64,000 bases of DNA from Opitutaceae bacterium (GCA_018667915.1 JABIRI010000141.1:40022-104021); one strand, 5' to 3'. Shown: positions 19,291 to 29,462, counted from the stretch's first letter. Notes: a model not told the origin generated them from the letters alone. Program-made: numbers and translations.

Positions 19291-20562
19291 ATGAAAAACG
19301 CCACCAATCTAAATCGTAGACAGTTTTTGCGCGGCGCTGGCGGACTGATGGCGCTGCCGTTCCTGAGCTCGATGCCACTCCCCGTTAAGGCAGCCAAACC
19401 ACTCGCGGAGGCCCGTAAACGGCTGGTCTGTGTGGGCACGTTCCTTGGGATGTATCCCGGCGAATGGCATCCTGAAGCGGGCTCCACCTGTGTGCCCAAA
19501 CTGCTCGAGCCACTCATGGAGCACCGCAACGAATTTACCGTCGTCTCCGGGGTCGATCACGGGATCAACGGCGGACACAAGGGCACGCCGTCATTCCTGT
19601 CCGGGGTATATCAACCGGAATTTATTGGCGAATCGGTGATGGTGCGTAACCAGATCACCCTCGATCAACTGGCGGCCAAGCAGCTCAGCGTAAACAGCCG
19701 CTTCCACTCCCTCCAACTTGGCGCGTCCGAAGGTAAACCTTCCCAGACCCTTTCGTGGGACGAAAACGGCGTGCCTCTTTTACCTGAAGCCGACCCGGTA
19801 AAGGCGTTCCAACGGCTATTTGTCGATGACCTGAATCCAGCCGCAGCCGATCGTGCGATGGGGTTTCAGCGCAGTGTGCTCGATATGGTCGCGGATGATG
19901 CGAAGGCCCTCCAAAAGGAAATCGATTACGAAGATCGGCAAAAGGTGGACGCCTACTTCTCCTCCATTCGCGACGTGGAAAAACGCATCGAGCGGCAGCA
20001 GCAGTGGATCAACACGCCCCGGCCCGAAGTGCCTCCTCTCCTCGAGCGTCCGACCACCTTTCACGAAAACCTGGACATCATGTTCGAGCTGGTTGCCTTG
20101 GCGCTACAACACGACTCCACCCGCGTCGCTTCGGTAGAGCTGCCCGCCGGCGGTCTCCCCATCACGCTCGGAGGTGAACAACTATCCGGTTACCATGGCC
20201 AATCCCATCACGGTAAAGACCCCGAAGTGGTGAACGAACTCGTGCGTATCGAACAAATGCATACGCGCTCCCTGTCGAAGTTCATCACTCGCCTCAAAGG
20301 CATCGATGACGGTGGGGCGAGCTTGTTTGACCGCACGCAAGTTCTCTTCGGCAGTGGTTTGGGCAACGGTAGTTCTCACTCGAACAAAAACCTGCCCGTG
20401 CTCGTCGCGGGAGGAGATCTCAACCACACCGGTGCGGATCTGATTTTCGAGCCTGGCTCTACGCCCTTGAGCAATGTGTTTGTGACCATGCTGCAGGGGT
20501 TGGGTATCGACCAAGACCGTTTCGCCGCGAGCACCGGCAATATCAATAACGAGTTGGGTTAA
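19291..20562 (+). CDS. DUF1552 domain-containing protein (TAT-type signal)
   Basis: NRRQFLRGAGGLMALPFLSSM; VSGVDHGINGGHKGTPSFLSG; LPITLGGEQLSGYHGQSHHGKD; start reassigned to ATG 19291. Confidence 0.92.
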   Translation: MKNATNLNRRQFLRGAGGLMALPFLSSMPLPVKAAKPLAEARKRLVCVGTFLGMYPGEWHPEAGSTCVPKLLEPLMEHRNEFTVVSGVDHGINGGHKGTPSFLSGVYQPEFIGESVMVRNQITLDQLAAKQLSVNSRFHSLQLGASEGKPSQTLSWDENGVPLLPEADPVKAFQRLFVDDLNPAAADRAMGFQRSVLDMVADDAKALQKEIDYEDRQKVDAYFSSIRDVEKRIERQQQWINTPRPEVPPLLERPTTFHENLDIMFELVALALQHDSTRVASVELPAGGLPITLGGEQLSGYHGQSHHGKDPEVVNELVRIEQMHTRSLSKFITRLKGIDDGGASLFDRTQVLFGSGLGNGSSHSNKNLPVLVAGGDLNHTGADLIFEPGSTPLSNVFVTMLQGLGIDQDRFAASTGNINNELG

Positions 20563-20581
20563 TATCCCTGACGACGTTGCT

Positions 20582-23029
20582 ATGGACTCGACTCCGCATG
20601 GTTTGAAACGGTCTGCGAATCACGCGCGTCGTGGTGTGCTCCTGGCGGCGGGTCTGCTTCTGGCCCCGGCGCTTTCGTGGGCGGAAGATTTTGAACGCCT
20701 ACTGACGCCTTTCATGGAGGAGCACTGCTTCAAGTGTCATGGCGAGGAAAAGCAGAAGGGTGATATCCGTCTCGATACCCTGGCAATGGATTTCTCGGAT
20801 GCAGCCAATGCGATCTCGTGGCAGGATGTGTCCGACATGTTGGTCATCGGCGACATGCCACCGGAAGAAGAAGTGCGCCCCGACGCCACGGTCATGGCGG
20901 GGGTTATTGAAGCGATTGATACGCGACTACGTGCGGCGATCGCCGCGCAGGGAAATCATGGCCGCATCGCGATTCGGCGACTGAGCCACACCGCACTGGA
21001 TAATACGGTCGTGGATTTGTTGGGGATCAATTTAAGCCTCTCGGATAATTTGCCTGCTGATCCGGAAATCGACGGTTTCGAAAACCTCGCGATCACGCTC
21101 GATGCGAGCCCGGAAATGGTGCTCAAACTGCAGAACAACGCCCGCCACATCGCTGAGCTCGCCATCGCTTCGGGACCCGACGTGCGGGCGGACCGGGTCT
21201 ATACGATCGGCACGATCGGCCACGGCAACAATGTCGAGGAGCGAGGCGATTTTGTGATCACATCGTCCAGTCGTGACCGCAAACACGTCATGTGGCCGTC
21301 AGGGTTTGTTTCCCCCCAGAAAGGGACCTACCGCATCCACGTCGAAGGGTTGGCGCGTGATCTGCGCACAAAGCTCGAGCGTGATGGCATCGATTACACT
21401 TACCTGCGGGACAACTACGAAAGTAGCCTTAAAACCCGCAAACGACGGTCCTCGGACGAACCAGGACTCGTCTCGATCGTTGCAATTCAAGCATCGGAAG
21501 CGCGGCACATGGATGCGGCCAGTGTGCCGGGTCGGCGCGTGGGATATTTTTACCTCGGTGATGAGCTCGAGCAGCAGGCCGTCGATGTGCGATTGCACGC
21601 CGGAGAGAATATCATGCTGCACTATGCTTCGGCGGCGGTGCTGAATCAGTCGCCGACCGCAGTGGTTGAGGGCGAGGAACGCTTGGTCGCTGATTTATTG
21701 GAGGTGAAATCGATCACGGTTTCGGGACCCGACATCCACGATTGGCCGACCCTCGCGCATCGCCAACTGCTGGGCGAGGATGCGGATGCCGATATCGATG
21801 AGCAGATTGCGCAGTTCCTATTACGAGCGTTCCGGCGTCCGGTGCCGGACACAACCGTAGCAAATTTTCAACGGCTCTACCGCGTGGGATTGGGCCAGGG
21901 CCTCTCCGCGGAGGAGTCGATGCGAAACGTTGTGGCGGGCGCGCTGTGCTCGCCGCGTTTTCTTTTTAACTATGACCAAGGGGAGGCGAGTGACGATTGG
22001 GCATTAGCCAATCGTCTGTCCTACTTCTTGTGGAATTCGATGCCGGATGACCTTCTGCTCGCGTTGGCCGATGCGGGTCAGCTCAGGAGTCCGGCGGTAT
22101 TGCGCGCACAGGCGGCTCGGATGTTGGCCGATCCGAAAGCGCGTCGTTTCGTAATCGATTTCACGGGGCAGTGGCTGGGATTAAATCACATCGAGTTGAT
22201 GAAGCCCGACCCCAAACTATATCGAGACTATGACCCGTTACTCGAATCTTTCATGAAAGAGGAGAGCGAAAACTTTTTTGACTTCGTGCTGCAGCAGAAT
22301 CTGTCGCTGAAATCGTTTCTCGATTCTGACTTCGTTGTGGTGAATGAGCGTCTGGCTCTACACTACGAACTGCCTGAAGTGAACGGTAGCGAATTCCGTA
22401 AAGTTATGTTACCCGAAGGGAGTCCGCGTGGAGGGCTACTCGGTCAAGCGAGTGTGTTGAAACTCACCTCCAATGGCACGCGAACCTCCCCGGTGGTGCG
22501 AGGAGTTTGGGTGTTGGAAAATATTTTGGGCGATCCGCCCTCGCCGCCGCCGGCCGATGTCGAGCCGATCGAACCCGATGTGCGTGGCTCCAAAACGATT
22601 CCCGAAATGTTGGCCCGGCATCGGGATGTCGAATCGTGCCGTGACTGCCACATGAGCATCGACCCGTGGGGATTCGGATTGGAGCACTTCAACGCGGTGG
22701 GTGAATACCGCAGTGCCTATCGCGGAGGTCAGCCGATCGATGCGCGCGGCAGTGTGCCGGGTGGCTCGTTTACCAATTCTGAAGAAATGAAACAGGTGTT
22801 GCTGGGGCGGTCGGATCAATTTGCCCGGGCTATCACCGAGAAGCTCTTCACCTACGCTCTCGGGCACCCGCTTTCAGTCGGTGAACGACTCGTGGCCGAC
22901 GACATGGCTGCCGTGGTGATGGAACGCGACCTGGGCCTGCAAGACCTCATCGTCGCGATTTGTTCCAGCCCGTTGTTCCTCGGAGAGTTCGGGGCTGCGG
23001 CCGTCGAAGTCGATGTTGCTCAGAATTGA
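20582..23029 (+). CDS. DUF1587/1592/1595/1588/1585 planctomycete cytochrome-type protein
   Basis: FMEEHCFKCHGEEKQKGDIRLDTL; LRAFRRPVPDTTVANFQRLY; HRDVESCRDCHMSIDPWGFGLEHFNAVGEYR. Confidence 0.93.
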   Translation: MDSTPHGLKRSANHARRGVLLAAGLLLAPALSWAEDFERLLTPFMEEHCFKCHGEEKQKGDIRLDTLAMDFSDAANAISWQDVSDMLVIGDMPPEEEVRPDATVMAGVIEAIDTRLRAAIAAQGNHGRIAIRRLSHTALDNTVVDLLGINLSLSDNLPADPEIDGFENLAITLDASPEMVLKLQNNARHIAELAIASGPDVRADRVYTIGTIGHGNNVEERGDFVITSSSRDRKHVMWPSGFVSPQKGTYRIHVEGLARDLRTKLERDGIDYTYLRDNYESSLKTRKRRSSDEPGLVSIVAIQASEARHMDAASVPGRRVGYFYLGDELEQQAVDVRLHAGENIMLHYASAAVLNQSPTAVVEGEERLVADLLEVKSITVSGPDIHDWPTLAHRQLLGEDADADIDEQIAQFLLRAFRRPVPDTTVANFQRLYRVGLGQGLSAEESMRNVVAGALCSPRFLFNYDQGEASDDWALANRLSYFLWNSMPDDLLLALADAGQLRSPAVLRAQAARMLADPKARRFVIDFTGQWLGLNHIELMKPDPKLYRDYDPLLESFMKEESENFFDFVLQQNLSLKSFLDSDFVVVNERLALHYELPEVNGSEFRKVMLPEGSPRGGLLGQASVLKLTSNGTRTSPVVRGVWVLENILGDPPSPPPADVEPIEPDVRGSKTIPEMLARHRDVESCRDCHMSIDPWGFGLEHFNAVGEYRSAYRGGQPIDARGSVPGGSFTNSEEMKQVLLGRSDQFARAITEKLFTYALGHPLSVGERLVADDMAAVVMERDLGLQDLIVAICSSPLFLGEFGAAAVEVDVAQN

Positions 23030-23052
23030 GCTAAACGAGCGGGAAGTGAACC

Positions 23053-23067
23053 GAGGTCAGCGACCTC
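23053..23067. repeat. short palindrome GAGGTC-AGC-GACCTC (REP-like, followed by TGCTACAG)
   Basis: Perfect 6-bp stem in convergent gap. Confidence 0.45.
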
Positions 23068-23085
23068 TGCTACAGCGTGAAACAT

Positions 23086-23104
23086 GTCGGGCGCAACGCC
23101 CGAC
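23086..23104. repeat. GTCGGGCG-CAA-CGCCCGAC palindrome (same family as 11736 and 28582)
   Basis: Perfect 8-bp stem, followed by CCACG; convergent gap. Confidence 0.75.
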
Positions 23105-23165
23105 CCACGGTAAAGCACCGCACTCCATGGTGGGGCAGCCTTATCCCCAAAATTGTCTCACCGCT

Positions 23166-24890
23166 TCACTCTTCGGTCTGCATCCGTTTGTAGATGCGGT
23201 AAGGGATGAGATACATCAGAATCGCGACGACCGAGCCGGCGGCGAGGTAGCCATAGTCGATTTGTTTATCGACCGCGTTCTTCACCAGTCCCAGTGGCGA
23301 GAAAATCATGAAGGTGAGCACCATGAGCACGAGGCAAAGTCCGCCGACGAGTTTGAAGTGTTTCCACGGTGTCATATCGATATTGGTCGCCGGAGTGGTG
23401 GGCTCGATGGAGCGGTCCAGCGGGAAGACTTTGGAGAGCCCGAACAACATGATAACATGTAGCACGAACAGGGCACCGAGTGCGTGCAGATAGTGCACCG
23501 GTAACGCGGGATTGAATTGGGAAACGGACAACGTGATCAGATAGGAGATCAACGTGATGTTGGCAGCCTTGGTGGAGACGGTTTTGGAAAAATAACCCAC
23601 CAGCAGAATGAGGAAAATTGGCGCGCCGAACAACACTTCGGCCTTCACCATGTAGACGAACAGTCCGTCTTGGAATTTCATGATGAACGGGGCGACGAAC
23701 ATGGTGAAGATGACCAAAAAGCACCCCACCCATTTACTGCGCTTAATGATGACGTCATCGGAGAGGTGGCTTCCCCACATCGGCTTGTAGATGTCGATGG
23801 CGAAGAGGGTCACCGAGCTGTTGAGCACGCTGTTGTAAGTGCTCAACACTGCGCCGAATATTACGGCTGCGAAAAATCCGACGAAGACGCCCGGCATGAT
23901 GTCGCGCACGAGGGTGGGGTAAATGAAGTCGTTATTCTCGAACGCGTTGCCGCCGTAAACGTGGTAGGCGATGATGCCGGGAATCGCGATGTAGAAGACG
24001 TTCAGAATCTTGAAATAACCCGCGATAATCACACCTTTTTGGCCCTCGGCCAAATTGCGCGCGCCGAAGCACCGTTGCACGATGAACTGATTGGTGCACC
24101 AGTAGAACGCGTTGTGCATAATCATGCCCGTGAAGAGCACGGCAAAGGGAACAAGGTCATTTTTGCCGCCGATCGAATCCAGCTTGTGGGTCTCGGTAGT
24201 GAACATGGTTTTGATGCCACCGAAGAAGTTGCCGTCGCCGACGTAGCGCACGCCAAAGATGAACACGAGCAGACCGCCGGTGAGGAGACCGATGCCATTG
24301 AGCGTGTCGGAAACGGCCACCCCTTTGAGTCCACCGAAGAGTGCGTAGGTGCCGCCAATGACGCCGAGCAGGCCGACCAGAATCCAGACGCACGTGGCCT
24401 CATCCACACCCAATAGGGTCGGCACATTGAAGAGGTGCATGATGGCGATGGCGCCTCCGTAAAGTGCCACCGGCATGCCGCCAAAAACATAACAAAAAAG
24501 AAAGAGCGCGGTGACGAGTCGCCGGGTGCTGGACCCATAGCGTTGTTCCAAGAACTCAGGTATGGTGGCGAAGCCCCGTTTTAGGAACGTCGGCAGCAAT
24601 ACGCCGGCGAAGAGCAGCAGGGGCGGGATCACGGCCACCGTCCAGGCAATGGGCGCGAGGTTGGTCGCGTAGACCTGCGCGGTCATGCCCGTGATGTTGG
24701 CGGCGCTTAGGTTGGTCAGCAGAAGCGACCCGGCGATGACCCAGCCACTGAGGCTGTTGCCACCGAGGAAGTAGCCCTGGGAGCTGTTGAGGTTTTCCTG
24801 ACGCGTGCGGTAGTAGGTGACGACCGCGACGAATGAGGTAAAAAAGAGGAAAGAGAGGAATGTTCCCATGGGGGTAGAGGGGGAGGGCAT
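23166..24890 (-). CDS. sodium:solute symporter (SSS/SLC5 family)
   Basis: Multi-pass; YFLGGNSLSGWVIAGSLLLTNLSAANITGMTAQVYA; GVLSTYNSVLNSSVTLFAIDIYKP. Confidence 0.93.
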   Translation of the reverse strand: MPSPSTPMGTFLSFLFFTSFVAVVTYYRTRQENLNSSQGYFLGGNSLSGWVIAGSLLLTNLSAANITGMTAQVYATNLAPIAWTVAVIPPLLLFAGVLLPTFLKRGFATIPEFLEQRYGSSTRRLVTALFLFCYVFGGMPVALYGGAIAIMHLFNVPTLLGVDEATCVWILVGLLGVIGGTYALFGGLKGVAVSDTLNGIGLLTGGLLVFIFGVRYVGDGNFFGGIKTMFTTETHKLDSIGGKNDLVPFAVLFTGMIMHNAFYWCTNQFIVQRCFGARNLAEGQKGVIIAGYFKILNVFYIAIPGIIAYHVYGGNAFENNDFIYPTLVRDIMPGVFVGFFAAVIFGAVLSTYNSVLNSSVTLFAIDIYKPMWGSHLSDDVIIKRSKWVGCFLVIFTMFVAPFIMKFQDGLFVYMVKAEVLFGAPIFLILLVGYFSKTVSTKAANITLISYLITLSVSQFNPALPVHYLHALGALFVLHVIMLFGLSKVFPLDRSIEPTTPATNIDMTPWKHFKLVGGLCLVLMVLTFMIFSPLGLVKNAVDKQIDYGYLAAGSVVAILMYLIPYRIYKRMQTEE

Positions 24891-25092
24891 CGACGGTGAT
24901 GACTATTTGTCGGTGCTCAACTGATTTTATGGATATTCTGATGAGTAAAAGCATTCGACCGTGGACCTCTGGAACAGTTACGGCCCGTCGCCATCGCGGT
25001 TGAGCAGGGGGTGGCTTGCGTCAGTTCCTGCCCTTCGTTTGTCTCGACCGTTCAAACCCCAGTTTGGATCCATTCGTTACCCCAATTCTCCT

Positions 25093-27156
25093 ATGAAACG
25101 CCTCTTTATTGGAACGCTTCTCTTTGTCTCGACCCTCGCGGGCTCGATTCACGCCGCCGCGCTCGGCAACGGTATCAAAATCGGCGAGGTCACCGCGACT
25201 TCGGCCATTGTTTGGACCCGGGTCACCGAGTCTAGGGAATATAATACGACGGGAGTGCCGTTTAAGGATGAGGACGAGGCCGTGCCGACAGGACTTACCT
25301 TGCCGGAGATGCGTTACAGCCTTACGGGCACGGCCGGCGATGTGCGGGTGGTGTATTGGCCTCGCGAGCACATTGGTGAGAAGGTATGGATGCCCTGGAT
25401 GCCTGCGGACCCGAATCGCGACTTCACCGCCCAGACGCAGCTCCATGGACTGACGCCCGGAACGCATTACACGGTCGAGGTGCACTTGCGGTCGGCCGAC
25501 CTGCCGGGGACCGTAGTGGGGTATCAAGGTCAGTTCCACTCTGCACCGGCCGAGAATGACGATGCCGCGGTCAACTTCACGGTGGTAACGTGTCATGATT
25601 TCATTCGGCGGGATGACATGGAGAACGGGCACCGCATTTATCCGGCGATGGCCAAGCTCAATCCCCAGTTCATGGTGCACGCCGGGGACGTGGAGTATTA
25701 CGACAAGCCGCAGCCTTGGGCCAAGAATGCGGAGCTTGCGCGCTACAAGTGGAACCGCATCTTTGCGTTACCCTTCCAGAAGGATTTCTACGGTTCAACC
25801 GGGGTATATTTTCAGAAAGACGATCACGATATTCTTAAAAACGATGCGTGGCCGGGAGACACCTATGGTGATCTGACTTGGGATGAAGGCCTGGGCATCT
25901 TTAAGGAGCAGACGCCAACGGGCGCGCGACCTTACCGCACGGTGCGGTGGGGCAAACATGTGCAGATCTGGTTGCTGGAAGGGCGTGAGTATCGCAGTCC
26001 CAACGATATCCCGGACGGTCCGGATAAAACCATTTTAGGCGCGGAACAAAAGGCCTGGTTCTACGAAACCTTCGCCGCATCTGATGCTACGTTCCGGATC
26101 GTCATGAGCCCCAATCCGATTCTGGGTCCGGATCGTCCCAACAAAAACGACAATCACGCCAACGAGGGATTCCAGCATGAGAGTCAGGAACTCCGAGATT
26201 TCCTCGCGAGTCAGGAAGACGTGTTTGTGGTCTGTGGTGATCGCCACTGGCAATATGCCACGGTCGATCCGGTGCACGGATTACGTGAGTTTGGCAGCGG
26301 AGCGGGCTCGGACAAACACGCGGGTGGTTGGAGTATGGAACGACGCACGCCGTCCCAAAAATTTCTCCGGATCAAAGGCGGCTTCTTGCACGTGAAGGTC
26401 GAGAACAATCAGGGGAACATTGAAGCCCGGGTGCAGCATCGTGCGGTGGACGGCAAATTGATGAACGAGGAGATCTTGGTGGCTCACCGGGCGCCCGCGA
26501 GTCAGAGATCGACGAAGGGTTATGGGTGGGGGTCTTTGTTCAGTGGTCAGGAGTCGGAATTAGCGGGATTCCATCTCTACAATGAAGGCGACGCGGTGCC
26601 CGAACGCTGGAGTGTGATGGGTGAGGTGTTGACTTTGGCTTCGCGAAAAGAGTCGCCCGGACTGCGCGAGAAGGAGGACATCGTGATCACAACTGCGCCG
26701 GTGAAGGACTTCGAACTGGAGTTGGATTGGAAGGCCGGGGAAGGCGCCAATGGCGGTATCTTCTACAAGTCGCTGGAGGGCGGCAAATATGAGAAACCGT
26801 GGCACACGGGACTCGAGTATCAACTGTTGGACAATGCCGGTCACGAAGAGGGCCTGATCGAATCCCATCGTGCGGGTGATCTCTACGATTTGGTGGGGGC
26901 AAGGGAGTTGTTGGCGCGTCCTGCTCTCGCCTGGAACCATTCCCGTCTCGTCGTGCGCGGGACCAAAATCGAACACTGGTTGAACGGTGAACTGATCGTG
27001 GCAGAGGATACGGCTTCGGCCGAGTGGGATGAAATGGTGGCGGACAGTAAGTATGCCGTGCTCACCGAATTCGCGCGTCCGATTCCCGGCCACATTGTGC
27101 TGCAGGACCATGGCGATCGGATGTGGTTCAAAAACATCCGAATCCGGAAACTTTGA
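25093..27156 (+). CDS. PhoD-like alkaline phosphatase fused to C-terminal DUF1080 domain
   Basis: NGIKIGEVTATSAIVWTRVTE; VCGDRHWQYATVDP; C-terminal FELELDWKAGEGANGGIFYKS...GLEYQLLDNAGHEEG; start reassigned to ATG 25093. Confidence 0.88.
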   Translation: MKRLFIGTLLFVSTLAGSIHAAALGNGIKIGEVTATSAIVWTRVTESREYNTTGVPFKDEDEAVPTGLTLPEMRYSLTGTAGDVRVVYWPREHIGEKVWMPWMPADPNRDFTAQTQLHGLTPGTHYTVEVHLRSADLPGTVVGYQGQFHSAPAENDDAAVNFTVVTCHDFIRRDDMENGHRIYPAMAKLNPQFMVHAGDVEYYDKPQPWAKNAELARYKWNRIFALPFQKDFYGSTGVYFQKDDHDILKNDAWPGDTYGDLTWDEGLGIFKEQTPTGARPYRTVRWGKHVQIWLLEGREYRSPNDIPDGPDKTILGAEQKAWFYETFAASDATFRIVMSPNPILGPDRPNKNDNHANEGFQHESQELRDFLASQEDVFVVCGDRHWQYATVDPVHGLREFGSGAGSDKHAGGWSMERRTPSQKFLRIKGGFLHVKVENNQGNIEARVQHRAVDGKLMNEEILVAHRAPASQRSTKGYGWGSLFSGQESELAGFHLYNEGDAVPERWSVMGEVLTLASRKESPGLREKEDIVITTAPVKDFELELDWKAGEGANGGIFYKSLEGGKYEKPWHTGLEYQLLDNAGHEEGLIESHRAGDLYDLVGARELLARPALAWNHSRLVVRGTKIEHWLNGELIVAEDTASAEWDEMVADSKYAVLTEFARPIPGHIVLQDHGDRMWFKNIRIRKL

Positions 27157-27167
27157 GGAGACCTCAC

Positions 27168-28556
27168 ATGATGTTCACTGCCTTCAGTCGTATGCGTGTA
27201 GGGATCGGAGTGGTGATAGGCCTCACCGCCGGGTTCTCCTATTCGGTCGGAGCTCCGGAATTGGAAAAACCCAACGTGATTGTGATCATGAGCGACGACC
27301 AAGGGTCGCTCGATCTGGGGGTCTATGGGGCCAAGGATCTGCATACTCCTCATTTGGATGCCTTGGCTCATCGCGGAGTGATGTTTACCCAGTTTTATAC
27401 GGGGTCCGCGGTGTGTTCACCTTCACGGGCTTCGTTGCTCACGGGCAAGACGCCTCAGGGTGCTGGGCTCGAAACCAACGCCGGTGCGCACAAAGGTCGG
27501 GTGGGGTTGCCGCCCGAGCAGGTCACCATGGCCGAGATGCTGGGCGAAGTGGGATACTCCACGGCCCATGTTGGCAAGTGGCACTTGGGTAACGAGGCAC
27601 CGCGTCGTCCGGACGATCAAGGTTTTGACTACTCCTTTGGCCACTATGTGGGGTGCATCGATAACTACTCGCACTTCTTCTATTGGGTGCCGCCCAACCG
27701 CCACGACCTCTGGGAAAATGGCGAAGAAGTTTTCGAGAACGTGAAATACTTTCCGGGCCTTATGGTCGAACGGGCGCGCCGATTTATCGCGGCCAAACGG
27801 GACGAGCCGTTCTTCATGTATTTCGCCTTGAATCTGCCGCACTACCCGCTGCAAGGACTGCAGAAATGGCACGAATATTACGACCATCTGCCTATGCCCC
27901 GGCGCGATTATGCGGCGACGGTGTCGACCATCGATGAACAGATTGGCCACCTCTTGGCCGAACTCGAGGCCTATGATGAATTGGATAATACGATCATCGT
28001 ATTTTTGTCCGACCACGGCCATTCCCACGAGGAACGCACCTTTGGTGGCGGAGGCTGGGCGGGCGAAATGCGCGGCTCCAAATTTGGTTTCTTTGAAGCA
28101 GGTGTGCGCGTGCCCGCCATGATTGCCGGACCGGGGGTTCCTTCGGGTGTGGTGGTCGAGAGTGCCGCGATGCAGATGGACCTGTTCCCAACCATCGCGG
28201 AATTAGTCGGCGTGAATCGACTCCCCGAGGGGGTGGAAGGCACGAGCTTGGTCCCGATGTTTACCCGGGATGAGCCTTCACGGGACACCATGCACTGGCG
28301 GATCAATCAACACTGGGCGGTGCGCAAAAGGGACTGGAAGCTGCAGGTAAACCCCCGCGACGATTCAAAGCTCTCTCCGTTGGATCCCGTGACGGACAAA
28401 GTCTTCCTTTCCAACATCGCAATGGATCTCAGCGAGAAAGAGAATCTTGCCAACAAGTATCCTAAAAAGGTCCGTGAGTTAATCGAGGTTCACCGCAGGT
28501 GGCAGCATTTCCAGTCCAAGGATTTGGTTGAGCTACCCGCCAGGTGGCGACCTTGA
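27168..28556 (+). CDS. sulfatase
   Basis: NVIVIMSDDQGSLDLGVYG; CSPSRASLLTG formylglycine motif; GKWHLG. Confidence 0.94.
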   Translation: MMFTAFSRMRVGIGVVIGLTAGFSYSVGAPELEKPNVIVIMSDDQGSLDLGVYGAKDLHTPHLDALAHRGVMFTQFYTGSAVCSPSRASLLTGKTPQGAGLETNAGAHKGRVGLPPEQVTMAEMLGEVGYSTAHVGKWHLGNEAPRRPDDQGFDYSFGHYVGCIDNYSHFFYWVPPNRHDLWENGEEVFENVKYFPGLMVERARRFIAAKRDEPFFMYFALNLPHYPLQGLQKWHEYYDHLPMPRRDYAATVSTIDEQIGHLLAELEAYDELDNTIIVFLSDHGHSHEERTFGGGGWAGEMRGSKFGFFEAGVRVPAMIAGPGVPSGVVVESAAMQMDLFPTIAELVGVNRLPEGVEGTSLVPMFTRDEPSRDTMHWRINQHWAVRKRDWKLQVNPRDDSKLSPLDPVTDKVFLSNIAMDLSEKENLANKYPKKVRELIEVHRRWQHFQSKDLVELPARWRP

Positions 28557-28581
28557 TGGGCTCGAAGTGTCGATGCGCGGC

Positions 28582-28655
28582 ATGTCGGGCGTAAAGCCCG
28601 ACCCACGTTAGGAAGCGCCCCGTTTGGGTGGGTCGGGCTTTATTTTGCCCGACAT
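28582..28655. repeat. nested palindromic repeat (GTCGGGC..GCCCGACCCAC family), long inverted arms
   Basis: ATGTCGGGCGTAAAGCCCGACCCAC (28582-28606) vs reverse complement of GTGGGTCGGGCTTTATTTTGCCCGACAT (28628-28655); convergent gap. Confidence 0.85.
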
Positions 28656-28687
28656 CGGATTGTTCCGTGGTAGAATCGAGCCGGCTC

Positions 28688-29131
28688 CTAGCTGGAGATA
28701 ACATTTCCTCCGGACAGGCCGAACAGTGCCGCGGATGCCAGCAGGTGCCGATCATTGCTATAGATCTCGGGGAAACGCTCCTCGGCCGCGCTGGCGAGAT
28801 GCAATGCGTCCGCCGCGCGCAAAAAGATATTTGCAGGCGCTTTACCGAAAGCCGCAGTAACGCGTTGAAGGTGGTGTTCGGTAATCGGCAACCAGTGAAG
28901 TGCGCCCGCCTGTTGATCGGTTTCGATTTGTTCGAGCAGGGTGCTGATTTGAATTTTGGTAGCCGCATTTTCGCGAAATTTACGATGAGCAGCGGCGATG
29001 AGTTCGGCTTTTCCATGCAGGGAACAAACGATCACATCGATGTTTGCGGCGTGGGCGCGAACGTCGTCGCTCCCCTGTTCGGGCCAATACAGTTTGAGCA
29101 GAAAGGTGGTGTCGTAGTAGGCCGCGATCAT
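28688..29131 (-). CDS. PIN-domain toxin (VapC/FitB-like)
   Basis: AAYYDTTFLLKLYWPE; ...LRAADALHLASAAEE; 4-nt overlap with upstream antitoxin gene. Confidence 0.85.
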   Translation of the reverse strand: MIAAYYDTTFLLKLYWPEQGSDDVRAHAANIDVIVCSLHGKAELIAAAHRKFRENAATKIQISTLLEQIETDQQAGALHWLPITEHHLQRVTAAFGKAPANIFLRAADALHLASAAEERFPEIYSNDRHLLASAALFGLSGGNVISS

Positions 29132-29409
29132 CGCATGTCGCGTTCGTTGGAAATACCTTCACTTGAGTCTTCTGTGCCAGAGAATGCGCCTTTTTTGAGG
29201 GCGCGAAGGTAGGCCGGGGTGAAGGCTCGCGTGCCCCAATAGGATGGTTCCTCGCGAACGGTGGTTGGTCTTTGCTGCTCCTCGGCTTCAAGGGCCTTTT
29301 CCAACAAATACATGGTTTCCTGAGTCACGGAACGACGATGGGCTACCGCCGTGCGTTTCAGCTTAGTGTGGAGCTTGGCGGGGAAAGATTTGATAACCAG
29401 CGTAGGCAT
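29128..29409 (-). CDS. ribbon-helix-helix antitoxin (FitA-like)
   Basis: MPTLVIKSFPAKLHTKLKRTAVAHRRSVTQETMYLLEKAL, ATGA overlap with PIN gene. Confidence 0.8.
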   Translation of the reverse strand: MPTLVIKSFPAKLHTKLKRTAVAHRRSVTQETMYLLEKALEAEEQQRPTTVREEPSYWGTRAFTPAYLRALKKGAFSGTEDSSEGISNERDMR

Positions 29410-29417
29410 GCTTCCGA

Positions 29418-29440
29418 AAAGAAAGCATTTTGCTTCCTTT
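29418..29440. promoter_or_regulatory. putative TA autoregulatory operator AAAGAAAGCA-TTT-TGCTTCCTTT
   Basis: 10-bp arms with one mismatch, immediately upstream of the antitoxin start. Confidence 0.5.
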
Positions 29441-29446
29441 TACAAT

Positions 29447-29462
29447 ATCAGACATGCCTGAT
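29447..29462. promoter_or_regulatory. second near-palindrome ATCAGACATGCCTGAT upstream of the TA pair
   Basis: 7/8 arm match. Confidence 0.35.

Noticed and set aside
23517-24416. 299-aa plus-strand ORF opposite the symporter
   Set aside because: Highly charged, repetitive H/E/D translation produced by the antisense of a membrane protein gene.
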